Positions 24,587 through 33,480 of a DNA stretch of 33,480 bases are shown here, one piece after another. The stretch comes from Prosthecobacter debontii. Its GTDB lineage: Bacteria; Verrucomicrobiota; Verrucomicrobiia; Verrucomicrobiales; Verrucomicrobiaceae. Location of the stretch: NCBI GenBank assembly GCA_945860295.1, contig CAMAQH010000042.1, positions 1-33,480 on the forward strand, given 5' to 3'. How positions within the stretch are numbered: position 1 is the stretch's first letter; every line of letters starts with the position of its first letter. A program made the position numbers and the translations under genes. Under the pieces are notes generated by a model, which saw only the letters and a list, made by a program, of their open reading frames with translations, did not search any database and was not told the DNA's origin.

Positions 24587-25567
24587 CTACTTGGGCTTCG
24601 CCCATTGCGGGCGTTCTTCGATCACATAGTCGGTCACTAAATACTCGGCGCCATTGCGGAGGATAACGAGCTTCACGGGCTGGCCGACGCCGTACATGTA
24701 AAGCCACTTTTGGAAGTCGCCGACGCTGAGGATGCGGTTGTAGGAGAACTGCACAAGGATGTCGCCAACCTTCATGCCTAGCTTCTTCGCAGGGCTGTTG
24801 TCCCACACGTCCTCAATGACCACGCCGCCATGGTGCTTCTTTGCGGTGGGGAAATAACGCTGCTCATTCTCGTTCAGTGGGCGCACGGAGAAGCCAGTCC
24901 ATGGCGACTTGAGGCTGCGCTTGGTTTTGAGACTTTCATAAATGTTAAAGCAGAGATTGATCGGCAGCAGATGCGTCTCAGTCGTGTCCTCAGCATGACC
25001 GACTTCTGGCACTGGTTTGAAGCCTGTGTAAATGGCCGCCACTTCACCCGAATCAGCATGGAATACTGGACCTCCGAGCGAAGCCGCTGGTATCGTGATC
25101 TTTGCCCGAAACATCGTCGATGCGAGGCTGTGCTGATAACACAGCTTGGTATTTAGCGCGGTCACTTGACCGTCGATGTTCTTCAATGCCCCGTCCTCAA
25201 ACGCAACGGCCTGCAAGGCCATTCCGGGTGTGATCTCACGTTTCACCGCAGAAACCACAGGCGAAAAGAGTTCGTCGGATTCGATCTTGAGGATGGCGAT
25301 GTTGATCGTCGGCTCCACGCCGATGATCTCAGCACCATAGACCTTGGAACCCGAAGTCACTGAGAAGTTCTCAAGCAGTCGCCCGCCTGGTTGCGAAGTG
25401 AGGTTATCGTAGTTCGTGAGCACAAAACCTTCCCTCTCGACAATGAAACCAAGACAGCGGTTGACCACCTGACCATTCTTCGAGCCTGCGATACTGACAA
25501 CACCGCGATGAGGCGTTTGAGCGATCAAAGACGTTGCTGCGATCAATAAAAAGATAACAAATTTCAT
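24587..25567 (-). CDS. Secreted HtrA-like PDZ protein lacking the catalytic triad
   Basis: A 326-residue exported protein: signal peptide 1-16, a trypsin-fold domain of the HtrA/DegP type (about 20-210) and one PDZ domain (about 222-318; GGVVIEDVWDNSPAKKLGMKVGDILVQF). The fold landmarks align well, but each catalytic position is changed. The His site reads VLTNYDNL (D54 where HtrA has NYHV), the Asp site reads INIAILKI (N89 where HtrA has D-I-A-V-L-K-I), and the Ser site reads AASLGGPVF (L164 where HtrA has GNSGGP). The protein is therefore predicted to be proteolytically dead and to act as a binding or chaperone protein in the periplasm. Its ATG overlaps the stop of the cytochrome-like gene by 4 bases, so the two are translated together. 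PDZ proteins without an active protease are known, but loss of all three residues with the fold kept is notable. Confidence 0.87.
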   Translation of the reverse strand: MKFVIFLLIAATSLIAQTPHRGVVSIAGSKNGQVVNRCLGFIVEREGFVLTNYDNLTSQPGGRLLENFSVTSGSKVYGAEIIGVEPTINIAILKIESDELFSPVVSAVKREITPGMALQAVAFEDGALKNIDGQVTALNTKLCYQHSLASTMFRAKITIPAASLGGPVFHADSGEVAAIYTGFKPVPEVGHAEDTTETHLLPINLCFNIYESLKTKRSLKSPWTGFSVRPLNENEQRYFPTAKKHHGGVVIEDVWDNSPAKKLGMKVGDILVQFSYNRILSVGDFQKWLYMYGVGQPVKLVILRNGAEYLVTDYVIEERPQWAKPK

Positions 25568-26085
25568 GGTCGGAATGATTGATTGAATGGATTCACCTCA
25601 GTGCCGCGTGTGATGCGGATGAATGGATGCAGCGTGGCCACATGGCAGGCATTGCAGCTTTGAACGACCGCATCGAGAGCCGCGAGCATTTGTTGTTTGT
25701 CTTTAGCATTCACGGCCTCCTGCATCGTCGCATACGCAGGCTGCCCCATGCGCTCCATCAGCAGCGCCACTGGCTGCCCTTCATAATCAGGAACCTCTGT
25801 TTGAATCTTCTTCATCTGCTCCAAAGACTCATGCATGTAAAAGTTAACTAACTCTGCATTTCCCGCGTCTGCGGACAAGGCCATCTTGTGTGTGAGTCTC
25901 TGCAACTCTCCCATGAGTGAGGCCAACTCAGGCTGGGTTATTTCATCGCTCAAAGGCAGCAACCGCCCAGCGCCATAACTTGGAGCCTTGAAAGCGTTAA
26001 CCATGCACAGACCGGCACTGACAAGTGCGAAGAGTGTTAATGTGCGTGCTCTCATGAGCGCTTGAAGCAGTTGTCTAGCAGGCAT
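25564..26085 (-). CDS. Exported cytochrome c'-like haem protein
   Basis: A 173-residue protein with an N-terminal signal/anchor (hydrophobic residues 16-30, ending VNA before FKAPS), a long helical middle part (about 50-142) and one covalent haem site CNACH (C144, C147, H148) close to the C-terminus. A four-helix bundle with CxxCH in the last helix is the layout of the cytochrome c prime/c556 family. H66, M68 and M84 in the early helices are possible sixth ligands. The first gene of a two-gene unit: its TGA overlaps the ATG of the HtrA-like gene. An internal ATG at residue 11 would give a more typical signal peptide (MRARTLTLFALVSAG) and may be the real start. Likely role is periplasmic electron transfer or gas binding; no redox partner enzyme is adjacent except the Rieske protein further down. 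Confidence 0.8.
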   Translation of the reverse strand: MPARQLLQALMRARTLTLFALVSAGLCMVNAFKAPSYGAGRLLPLSDEITQPELASLMGELQRLTHKMALSADAGNAELVNFYMHESLEQMKKIQTEVPDYEGQPVALLMERMGQPAYATMQEAVNAKDKQQMLAALDAVVQSCNACHVATLHPFIRITRGTEVNPFNQSFRP

Positions 26086-26179
26086 GACTCGATGTCACTG
26101 GTAAGATACATACTCAGCAACTTATGCTGCGTGACATTTCCGGCTCAATATTCGAATTCTCAATAACGATAGGCTTTGT

Positions 26180-26197
26180 GTGACGAGCCTGAAACAT
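26180..26197 (+). promoter_or_regulatory. Weak Pho-box-like site upstream of PhoD gene (site 4)
   Basis: GTGACGAGCCTGAAACAT keeps the GTGACGA first unit; the second unit (GAAACAT) matches poorly. About 90 bp before the ATG of the PhoD-domain gene. Confidence 0.3.
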
Positions 26198-26205
26198 GCA
26201 CCGCA

Positions 26206-26223
26206 GTTCAACAAAATAGTCAC
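26206..26223 (-). promoter_or_regulatory. Weak Pho-box-like site, minus orientation (site 5)
   Basis: On the minus strand the bases read GTGACTATTTTGTTGAAC: first unit GTGACTA, 4 bp, GTTGAAC. It matches the btaA site at 12 of 18 positions. It lies about 64 bp before the PhoD-gene ATG. Confidence 0.28.
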
Positions 26224-26286
26224 ATAGAAAACGCGGCAACAAAAAATAACTTATGCTTAGGTTGACGCGCTTCAAAAAACGCCACA

Positions 26287-29200
26287 ATGAAAACTCGAAC
26301 AAATCTCGCCTACTTAATCGCCACTGTTGCCTCACTTTTCAGTCAAGGCATGAGCCTTCAAGCTGCTCCATTCAGCGCGGGTAATTTGGTTGTGCTGCGC
26401 GTAGGCGACGGCAGCACAACGCTCGCCAACACTGCATCTGCGGTAAGTCTGGCGGAATACACCACAGTCACCAGTCAGGTATCACCCGTGCAGACAATCA
26501 ACGTGGACTCCACTACTGCGGGCCTTACCTTGACCGGGACCTCAGCCACTCAAGGGACTCTCAATCGCTCTGCTGATGGCACTCTTCTAACCTTTGGTGG
26601 GTATCGCAAAGCTGCGGGTGGCACCAACCCACAAAGCGATACGACAGCGACCACCAACCGTGTCGTCGGTTACATCGGAGTTAGCGGGAGCACTCCAAAC
26701 GTGGCCAGCGCCGTCACCGATGGTTTTAGCGCGGACTCCTTTCGTAGCGTGATTACGGTGAATGGCAGCTCCTTCTACCTTTCCGGCGCGGGAGCAAGCG
26801 CCTCGGGCGGTGTGCGCTATTTGGGAGCAGCGGGGTCGGCCACGACTTCTGTGCCTGTCAATAACGGCAACTCGGGCAATCCAAACACCCGACAGATCCT
26901 CATCCTCGGAGGTAACGTCTACCTTTCATCCGGTGCTTCGAATCCCGGGATTGGAGTTCACAAGGTCGGCTCAGGATTGCCCACATCGGGCTCCCAGACT
27001 TACACTGGTAGCATCACGACTACAGCGCAGATTCAATCATTCTACTTTACTAATCTTGGCAGCGGGAACAACTGGGCCTCTAGCGGATTCGACACGGTTT
27101 ACACCGCAGACGGAGCGAACCTTTCTAAGTTCTCTTTTAATGGCACTTCGTGGGCACTTAACAATGCAGTGGCAGTCACAGGCATCGGCAACATCATCGG
27201 CACGACGAGTGGCAGCACAGTCACCTTGTATGGCACAGACACGACGACAACCACCGGCAAGATTTTTTCCCTGAGTGACACTGCTGGGTTCAATGTCAAT
27301 AACAACGGCTCTGCCGCCACACTCGCCACCGCAGGCACCAACTACGCATTCCGCGGCATCTCGTTTGCTCCTTCTGCAGCGGTCACACCGGTCATCACTG
27401 GCACTGCGACTGCGGCGGCTTTCACCACGACTTATGGCACTGCATCGGCGGTGCAGACTTTCCCGGTCACCGGCAGCAATCTCAGCGCTAACATCACCGC
27501 CACGGCTCCTGCGGGCTTTGAGGTCTCCAGTGATGGAACGAACTTTGCAGCGACAGCCAGTTTCACACCATCTAGCAGCAGCGTAAACGGCACTCTCTCA
27601 CTTCGCCTGGGAGCGAACGCTGCTGTGCTTGGCAGCTTGAATTCACAGAACATCTCGCTCACCAGTGCAGGCGCCACAGCGGTAAACATCACCACAGCCG
27701 CTAGCGGCAACAGTGTCACCGCGAAAGCACTGACCGTCACGGCAAACGGTGTCAGCAAGAATCTCAATGTCACCCTCACCGGTGGTGCTAGCTCCACAGC
27801 TTTCACCAGCAACGGTTTGGCAAACAGTGAAACAATTGGCTCTGTCACGATCACTTATGGTTCAGGCGCAGCAGCGGCTGATTCTGCTGGCACTTACGCG
27901 ACATCGGTCGTCGCATCGCTAGCTACAGGGGGCAGCTTCACATCCTCCAATTACGACATTACTTACATAGCTGGAACAATCACCGTGAATTCAGCGGTCG
28001 CAGTGACTATCAGTGGTTTAGCCGCTGACAACAAATCGTATGACCGCACCACCAGCGCTACATTGAGCGGCACGCCAACTTTAGTGGGAGTGCTTCCAGC
28101 AGATGCCGCCAATGTCACTCTGAGTGGCACACCCGTCGTCACTTTTGCATCAGCAGGTTTCGGCAATGGCATCGCAGTTACCGTTACGGGCTACACACTT
28201 TCTGGTTCGGCAGCAGGTAGCTACGTGCTGTCTCAGCCCACGGGTCTGAGTGCAAACATCACGCAGCTTGCTCTTACCGTGAGTGGTGCAGCTGTGACGC
28301 CGAAGCCTTTTGATGGCAATACGAACGCGGTCATCACTGGCACATTGACGGGTGTCATCTCGCCAGATGTCGTGACCTTCAACGGTAGCGGAACCTTTGC
28401 TACATCCGCCATCGGCACCGGAATCGCGGTCACGTCGACGAGCACCATCGGAGGTGCCAATGCTGGCAACTATGTTCTCACACAACTTACTGGACTCACA
28501 GGCGAAATCACCGCGCCAACATTGACTTCAGTGGACCTTTCTAACTACATCCGCGTTGCTCGCATCAATTTGCCTGAGTATCGGCGCACTGCACTGCCGG
28601 CAGGCACGCCGGTGAGTAATCTGCTTTGCGATGAAGCCTCTGGCGTCACTTACAACTGGGACACCGATACGCTCTTCATCTGCGGCGACGGTGGCCGTGC
28701 CATCACTCAAGTGACCAAGTCCGGCCAGTTGGTGGACACGATGACGCTGGAGCTGAACGCAGCAAAACCACAGGGCACCGAGTTTTACGATCCAGAAGGC
28801 ATCACCTACATCGGCAGCGGTCAGTTCGTCTTCAGTGAAGAGCGTGAACGGCAGCTGGTGAAATTCACCTATGTGGGCGGCACCACACTGACTCGTGCAG
28901 CAGCGCAGACCGTTGATCTGGGCACCTTTGATGACAACACTGGAACTGAAGGCATGTCCTGGGACCCGCAAACAAGTGGATTCATCGTGCTGAAGGAAAA
29001 GACACCGATTGGTGTTTTCCAGACCGGCATTGATTGGAATGCAGGCACAGCGACCAATGGCTCGCCTACGACGGTGAACTCGACCAACCTTTTTGATACC
29101 ACGCTGCTCGGTATGACTGATGTGGCAGACGTTTTCGCCTTCTCCAACATTCCTTCGATGACCGGCCAGGCACAGGCAAGCAACCTGCTCATCCTAGGCC

Positions 29201-32200
29201 AAGAGAATGCACGCGTCCTCAATGTGAACCGCTCGACGGGTGCCATCCTCAGCACGCTGAACATCAACTCCGATGCCGGCAATCCTCTGTCTGCCGCTGA
29301 CCAGCAGCCTGAAGGCATCACGATGGACCGCGCGGGCAATATCTATATCGTCAATGAAAACGGCGGCGGCAGTATCGAGTATCCGCAGCTCTGGGTCTAT
29401 GCGCCCTCTACATTGCCGAATGCAGCTCCGACATCCGTGGCGCTAAACAACTCAGTCAATTCCCTTCAGGAGAACACCAGCACGGCTTCTCCGACCAAGC
29501 TGGGCGATATCGTTGTAACCGACGACGGCCTTGGCACGAACACGCTAAGCGTCAGCGGAACTGATGCGGCCTCCTTCCAGATCACTGGCAATGCCTTGTA
29601 TCTCAAATCAGGCGTCGTGCTCGATTTCGAGACGAAGACCAGCTACGACGTCACCATCAACGCGGACGACGCCACCCTTGGCACCACGCCAGATGTGACA
29701 GTGAACTACACCTTGACCGTCACCGATCAGGTCGTCGAGACACCCGTGCGTCCTGCGCTCATCATTACCGAAGTGGCTCCCTGGGCCAGCAGCAACGGCG
29801 CAGTTGGTGGTGATTGGTTTGAAGTCACCAACATCAGCGCCAACGCTGTGGATATCACGGGTTGGAAAGTGGATGATAGCTCGAATGCTTACGCCACCTC
29901 GCTCGCACTCACTGGCATCACCAGCATCGCAGCGGGTGAGTCGGTGATTTTCATCGAAAGCACCGTGACCAATCAAGCCACCATCGTGGACACTTTCAAA
30001 ACGGCGTGGTTCGGCGGAAGCACGCCAGCGGGCCTGCAAGTCGGCACCTATCAAGGCGGCAGTATCGGCCTCAGCACTGGCGGTGATGCAGTGAACCTCT
30101 TCACGGCGGGTGGCGCTCGCCATTCAGGTGTTAGCTTCGGCGCTGCGGATGCCGTTTCGCCATTCCAAAGCTTCGACAATACCGCTGCGGCAAACGATGT
30201 GGCCATCAGTTTGTTGAGCACAACGGGAGTGAACGGAGCCTTTGTGGCAGCTACCAGTGCAGTAGAGATCGGCTCGCCTGGCTTCTCTGCCCCCGGCGTG
30301 CTTCGCGTCACGGAAGTCGCTCCCTGGAGCAGCACCGCTGCCAACAGTCCTGTCGCTGCCGATTGGTTTGAGGTCACCAATATTGGTGCCCGCGCTGTGG
30401 ATATCACTGGCTGGAAGGTGGACGACAGCTCCGAATCCCCCGCTGCCGCCCTGGCATTGACTGGCATCACCAGCATTGCGCCGGGTGAATCGGTGATCTT
30501 CATCGAAACCGCGACGCTTTCGACCACCAAGGCCACCTTCCTCTCGAATTGGTTCGGAGCCAGTCCTCCCGCGACTCTTCAAATCGGTGCCTACACTGGC
30601 GGCGGCATCGGTCTCAGCACGGCTGGTGACGCAGTGAACCTCTACGACACGAATAACGTGCGCCAGGCGAATGTAAGCTTTGCGCTCTCGCCTTCCGCTG
30701 CACCTTTCACAACCTTTGACAACTCAGCCGCTGCTAACGTATCTGCCATCACACAGTTCAGCGCTGTGGGCGTCAACAGTGCCTTTGTGGCAGCCAATTC
30801 TTCCAATGAAGTTGGCTCACCCGGCCTCAGAAACCAGCCACCTGTCCTGGCAAACAATATTCCAAACCAACCTACGTCTAGAGGCACCGCCTTCTCGTAT
30901 GTCGTTCCGCTGAACACCTTCGCGGACCCGGAAAGCCAGCCGCTGACTTATTCAGCGACTCTTTCCGACAATAGCCCGCTTCCTGCATGGCTCAGCTTCA
31001 CGGCTGCCACCCGCACACTGGCCGGCACGCCGACTGCTGTCGATCTCGGCAATGTCGTGGTCAAAGTAAGCGCCACCGACGGGGGACTTGCCGCCAGCAC
31101 CAACTTCACTATCCAGGTCGCTCCAGAATTTGGTTCGGCTTACTTCCCTCAATCTGTCGCATCTGGCGATCCCCGCTCCAGCAGCGTGGTTCTCTGGACC
31201 CGCTTATTGGATGGAAACACCAGCGTCAATCGTTCTGTCACGCTGCACATGAGCACGACGGGCACGATTGCCGATGTTGGCACTACCGCCGCTCTTAGCG
31301 GCACCAACGTCTGGACCGGTGGTGCGCTGACCGCGCAGTCCGCGCATGACGGCGTGGTCAAGGTCAAAGTGGGTAGCCTCGCTGCTGACACGACCTACTA
31401 CTATCAGTTCACTTACAACGATCAGCGCTCGCCGATTGGCCGCACCAAGACCGCCCCTGCCGCAGGCTCCACACGGACGGTGAAATACGCTGCCATCAAC
31501 TGCAATGACTTCGTGGGCCGCTACTTCAACGTGCTGCGCCAGCTTTCTGAACGTGAGCAAAACTCCATCGATTTCGTGCTCAATCTTGGTGACTACGTCT
31601 ATGAAACCACGGGCGATCCGAGCTTCCAGACCTCGCTGCCAGAGCGCGCCATGGTCTTCTCCAACCCTGCAGAGGCCATTAATCTCGGCAGTGGCAACTA
31701 CGCCGCGCAGTCGGTCGGCAACTATCGCGACATTTACAAAACAATCCGCCAGGATGTGCAACTTCAGCGCGTGCATGAACTCTTCCCAATGATCAGCATC
31801 TGGGATGATCATGAGTTCAGCGATGACAACTGGAAGGACAACGCCACCTACTTTGATGACAAGGTCAGCGAACAGCAAACCAACCGGAAGAAGAACGGCG
31901 AGCAGGCCTGGATGGAATTCCTCCCGACGGAACGTGGCATGGCCGGCACTGGCAACGGTTTGGAAATCGACAGCGCCGATCTCTACCCGAATACCGTGAT
32001 TTATGATGCCTTCAACTTCGGCACCAATCTCGACCTGATTCTCACAGACATCCGCACCAACCGCGCTGACCATTTGATTCCTGAGAATGCGATCCCGTCT
32101 GGCATTCCGATGACGGAAACCAATGTCATCGCCACTGTTGCTGCGGTCAACGGATTGGATGTTTCAACGTTTACGGCCGCTCTCTGGCCCGGCATTCGCA

Positions 32201-33480
32201 GTAACTTTGCCCAGTATGTAGACATCGATGATTCGGCTTACGCCGCCGTGAAGGGTGCTTACAAGGCCATCATGGCAGCCTCCGTCAACAACGCCTTAGC
32301 CGCGCTGCCAGTCGGACAAACACCTTCCACCACGGGTGCAGCCTATGCAGATGTCCAAGTCGTTGGGTTCCATGACGCGAATTTCATCAATAAGGCCTTC
32401 CTCGCAGCAGGGCAGAGTGCACCGTTTGACACGGCAGCTCTCGACGCCATGCCTCGTGGCCTCTCCTATTACCTTCTGGGCAAGACCAGCGTGTTCAGCG
32501 ACTATGGTAGCCGCTATCAAGTGGTGAATCCGACTTTCCAGCTCTTTGCAGGCTACACTTATCAGGCTTTCGTTCTGTCGAGTGGCGCACTCGGTCGTGA
32601 TCAGGCCTTCTACAATACGGCTCAGCAAACCTTCCTGGCAACCGCTCTAGCAAACAGCACAGCTGCTGGCAACAAGTGGCGTGTGGTGGCCAGTTCCACT
32701 CCTTACACACCCATCAAACTCGAATTGGGCGACCTGCCAGCCGGGCTGTCTCTGCCAACTCAGGGAACTATCAATGGGATGAACATCACAGCGAACCTTC
32801 CGTCGCAATTCCTCGTTGAATTCCTCCTCAATGCTGATGAACCCGCTGGCTTCCCACAGTTCCGCCAGGGCATGATCGACCTCTTTGCCCAGCATGATGC
32901 CATCATCGTATCCGGTGACATTCACGCTGAACTCATCGGCAAGAACAATGCTACCAACGGTCAGAAGGTGGTCGATTTCACCGTGCCATCGGCTTCATCG
33001 TCCGAGTTTCGCAGAGCCGTGAGCGGTGCTTTTGCAACGGTGGAAGGCCTGATGACGCCTGGTGTCCAAGCTGCTTACGGCCAATCTGGTCCGTTCGCTT
33101 TCGACAGCGCTTCGAAGCAGAATGTCATCAATGCCACGGATGAAATCATCAAGCACAACACGCCTGAAATATTCCAGTCCGACACAGCCGCTCATGGCTA
33201 CACGGTCTTCACCGCAGGAGCTTCTGCCTTCAATGCGGACTACCAAAAGATTAATGTCAGCGAGATCGGCAATAACCACTACGCACTGAGCAGTGCCGCC
33301 CTTGATGCCCTTTTCCAGAAGGAGAGCTTTACCGTCACCAAGACCGGTAGCGGGGCGAGTTCTGACCTCAACTTAGGAGTTCCGCAAAACGACACCACTC
33401 TCGTCATCGGCGATGCCTCGATGAACGAAGGCAACAGCGGCACTAGCACGCTGAATTTCACCGTCACTCGCAGTGATCTC
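26287..33480 (+). CDS. Giant secreted PhoD-type phosphatase protein (3' end outside window)
   Basis: The frame from ATG 26287 stays open to the window edge (2398 codons, incomplete). Signal peptide 1-26 (SLQA/APF); an N-terminal beta region that opens FSAGNLVVLRVGDG (about 29-360); an Ig-like domain (about 367-475); YDG-type repeats near 568-740; a propeller of the SdiA-regulated type (about 743-1044; DPEGITYIGSG, GTEGMSWDP, QQPEGITMDRAGNIYIVNE); a cadherin-like domain (1050-1155); two lamin-tail domains (about 1158-1336 and 1339-1516); a dystroglycan-type Ig domain (1517-1613); a PhoD phosphatase with its fibronectin-like front part (about 1614-2340); and the start of a Calx-beta domain (2375 on). 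PhoD metal-site residues are seen: NLGDYVYE with D1769, WDDHEFSDDNW (D1840, D1841, H1842), and SGDIH (D2211, H2213). PhoD enzymes hydrolyse phosphodiesters and monoesters using iron and calcium. The gene is likely part of the phosphate-scavenging set with the PhoX/nuclease gene. Confidence 0.87.
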   Translation, partial: MKTRTNLAYLIATVASLFSQGMSLQAAPFSAGNLVVLRVGDGSTTLANTASAVSLAEYTTVTSQVSPVQTINVDSTTAGLTLTGTSATQGTLNRSADGTLLTFGGYRKAAGGTNPQSDTTATTNRVVGYIGVSGSTPNVASAVTDGFSADSFRSVITVNGSSFYLSGAGASASGGVRYLGAAGSATTSVPVNNGNSGNPNTRQILILGGNVYLSSGASNPGIGVHKVGSGLPTSGSQTYTGSITTTAQIQSFYFTNLGSGNNWASSGFDTVYTADGANLSKFSFNGTSWALNNAVAVTGIGNIIGTTSGSTVTLYGTDTTTTTGKIFSLSDTAGFNVNNNGSAATLATAGTNYAFRGISFAPSAAVTPVITGTATAAAFTTTYGTASAVQTFPVTGSNLSANITATAPAGFEVSSDGTNFAATASFTPSSSSVNGTLSLRLGANAAVLGSLNSQNISLTSAGATAVNITTAASGNSVTAKALTVTANGVSKNLNVTLTGGASSTAFTSNGLANSETIGSVTITYGSGAAAADSAGTYATSVVASLATGGSFTSSNYDITYIAGTITVNSAVAVTISGLAADNKSYDRTTSATLSGTPTLVGVLPADAANVTLSGTPVVTFASAGFGNGIAVTVTGYTLSGSAAGSYVLSQPTGLSANITQLALTVSGAAVTPKPFDGNTNAVITGTLTGVISPDVVTFNGSGTFATSAIGTGIAVTSTSTIGGANAGNYVLTQLTGLTGEITAPTLTSVDLSNYIRVARINLPEYRRTALPAGTPVSNLLCDEASGVTYNWDTDTLFICGDGGRAITQVTKSGQLVDTMTLELNAAKPQGTEFYDPEGITYIGSGQFVFSEERERQLVKFTYVGGTTLTRAAAQTVDLGTFDDNTGTEGMSWDPQTSGFIVLKEKTPIGVFQTGIDWNAGTATNGSPTTVNSTNLFDTTLLGMTDVADVFAFSNIPSMTGQAQASNLLILGQENARVLNVNRSTGAILSTLNINSDAGNPLSAADQQPEGITMDRAGNIYIVNENGGGSIEYPQLWVYAPSTLPNAAPTSVALNNSVNSLQENTSTASPTKLGDIVVTDDGLGTNTLSVSGTDAASFQITGNALYLKSGVVLDFETKTSYDVTINADDATLGTTPDVTVNYTLTVTDQVVETPVRPALIITEVAPWASSNGAVGGDWFEVTNISANAVDITGWKVDDSSNAYATSLALTGITSIAAGESVIFIESTVTNQATIVDTFKTAWFGGSTPAGLQVGTYQGGSIGLSTGGDAVNLFTAGGARHSGVSFGAADAVSPFQSFDNTAAANDVAISLLSTTGVNGAFVAATSAVEIGSPGFSAPGVLRVTEVAPWSSTAANSPVAADWFEVTNIGARAVDITGWKVDDSSESPAAALALTGITSIAPGESVIFIETATLSTTKATFLSNWFGASPPATLQIGAYTGGGIGLSTAGDAVNLYDTNNVRQANVSFALSPSAAPFTTFDNSAAANVSAITQFSAVGVNSAFVAANSSNEVGSPGLRNQPPVLANNIPNQPTSRGTAFSYVVPLNTFADPESQPLTYSATLSDNSPLPAWLSFTAATRTLAGTPTAVDLGNVVVKVSATDGGLAASTNFTIQVAPEFGSAYFPQSVASGDPRSSSVVLWTRLLDGNTSVNRSVTLHMSTTGTIADVGTTAALSGTNVWTGGALTAQSAHDGVVKVKVGSLAADTTYYYQFTYNDQRSPIGRTKTAPAAGSTRTVKYAAINCNDFVGRYFNVLRQLSEREQNSIDFVLNLGDYVYETTGDPSFQTSLPERAMVFSNPAEAINLGSGNYAAQSVGNYRDIYKTIRQDVQLQRVHELFPMISIWDDHEFSDDNWKDNATYFDDKVSEQQTNRKKNGEQAWMEFLPTERGMAGTGNGLEIDSADLYPNTVIYDAFNFGTNLDLILTDIRTNRADHLIPENAIPSGIPMTETNVIATVAAVNGLDVSTFTAALWPGIRSNFAQYVDIDDSAYAAVKGAYKAIMAASVNNALAALPVGQTPSTTGAAYADVQVVGFHDANFINKAFLAAGQSAPFDTAALDAMPRGLSYYLLGKTSVFSDYGSRYQVVNPTFQLFAGYTYQAFVLSSGALGRDQAFYNTAQQTFLATALANSTAAGNKWRVVASSTPYTPIKLELGDLPAGLSLPTQGTINGMNITANLPSQFLVEFLLNADEPAGFPQFRQGMIDLFAQHDAIIVSGDIHAELIGKNNATNGQKVVDFTVPSASSSEFRRAVSGAFATVEGLMTPGVQAAYGQSGPFAFDSASKQNVINATDEIIKHNTPEIFQSDTAAHGYTVFTAGASAFNADYQKINVSEIGNNHYALSSAALDALFQKESFTVTKTGSGASSDLNLGVPQNDTTLVIGDASMNEGNSGTSTLNFTVTRSDL
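29758..30834 (+). repeat. Tandem lamin-tail domain duplication in the PhoD gene
   Basis: Two copies of a unit with a 543-bp (181-codon) period. Both contain TEVAPW, DWFEVTNI, AVDITGWKVDDSS, LALTGITSIA and GESVIFIE, then GLST-GDAVNL. Identity is high in the core and falls off in the linkers. Confidence 0.85.

Larger units (their letters stand above)
26086..26286. promoter_or_regulatory. Divergent promoter region (cytochrome c' / PhoD giant gene)
   Basis: A 201-bp AT-rich gap between two divergent genes. It holds the two weaker Pho-box-like sites listed separately. No clear -35/-10 pair could be chosen, although TTGACG at 26262 is -35-like; it is too close to the ATG at 26287 to serve that gene normally. 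Confidence 0.4.

Noticed and set aside
31204..32073. 289-codon minus-strand open frame opposite the PhoD domain
   Set aside because: The plus strand encodes the conserved PhoD motifs here; the minus frame is a mirror effect of codon bias.

Overview
The window looks like chromosomal DNA from a Gram-negative bacterium of the Verrucomicrobia (Verrucomicrobiaceae-like). This is inferred from several features: very long secreted beta-sandwich proteins ending in a DxDGDG calcium motif plus a short C-terminal beta module, a PEP-CTERM sorting tail, a collagen-like tail, frequent lack of Shine-Dalgarno sequences, and moderately high GC. No rRNA, tRNA, CRISPR array, transposase or phage gene was seen.

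Left part (1-10343, mostly minus strand): the end of a collagen-like protein; a U32-family peptidase/RNA hydroxylase-type protein; a membrane-anchored subtilisin; a decayed DUF2721 membrane-protein gene; a bifunctional class II aldolase/short-chain dehydrogenase; and a 1209-residue protein that joins a complete FtsX/LolCE-type ABC permease to a secreted AttH/CrtC lipocalin-like domain.

Middle part (10637-19227, plus strand): two genes with a 4-base overlap that match btaA and btaB, the enzymes that make the phosphorus-free betaine lipid DGTS. They are followed by a 2126-residue secreted protein carrying a PhoX-type phosphatase domain, an endonuclease/exonuclease/phosphatase domain and an endonuclease I domain. 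A small conserved-looking protein follows.

Right part (19387-33480): a kexin-like secreted protease with P domain and lamin-tail domain; a PEP-CTERM gene remnant with its terminator; a secreted Rieske protein whose start is damaged or unusual; a minus-strand pair of a cytochrome c'-like protein and an HtrA/PDZ protein that has lost its catalytic triad; and a giant secreted protein (2398 residues in the window, unfinished) with YDG repeats, an SdiA-regulated-type propeller, lamin-tail domains and a PhoD phosphatase domain.

Main reading: the centre and right of the window form a phosphate-starvation locus. btaAB would replace phospholipids, while the two giant proteins would release phosphate outside the cell from nucleic acids, phosphomonoesters and phosphodiesters. 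A 16-18 bp motif beginning GTGACGA, with an 11-bp repeat period like a PhoB box, lies upstream of btaA, twice upstream of the PhoX/nuclease gene, and in weaker form upstream of the PhoD gene. The regulation is inferred; the enzyme families are read directly from sequence motifs.
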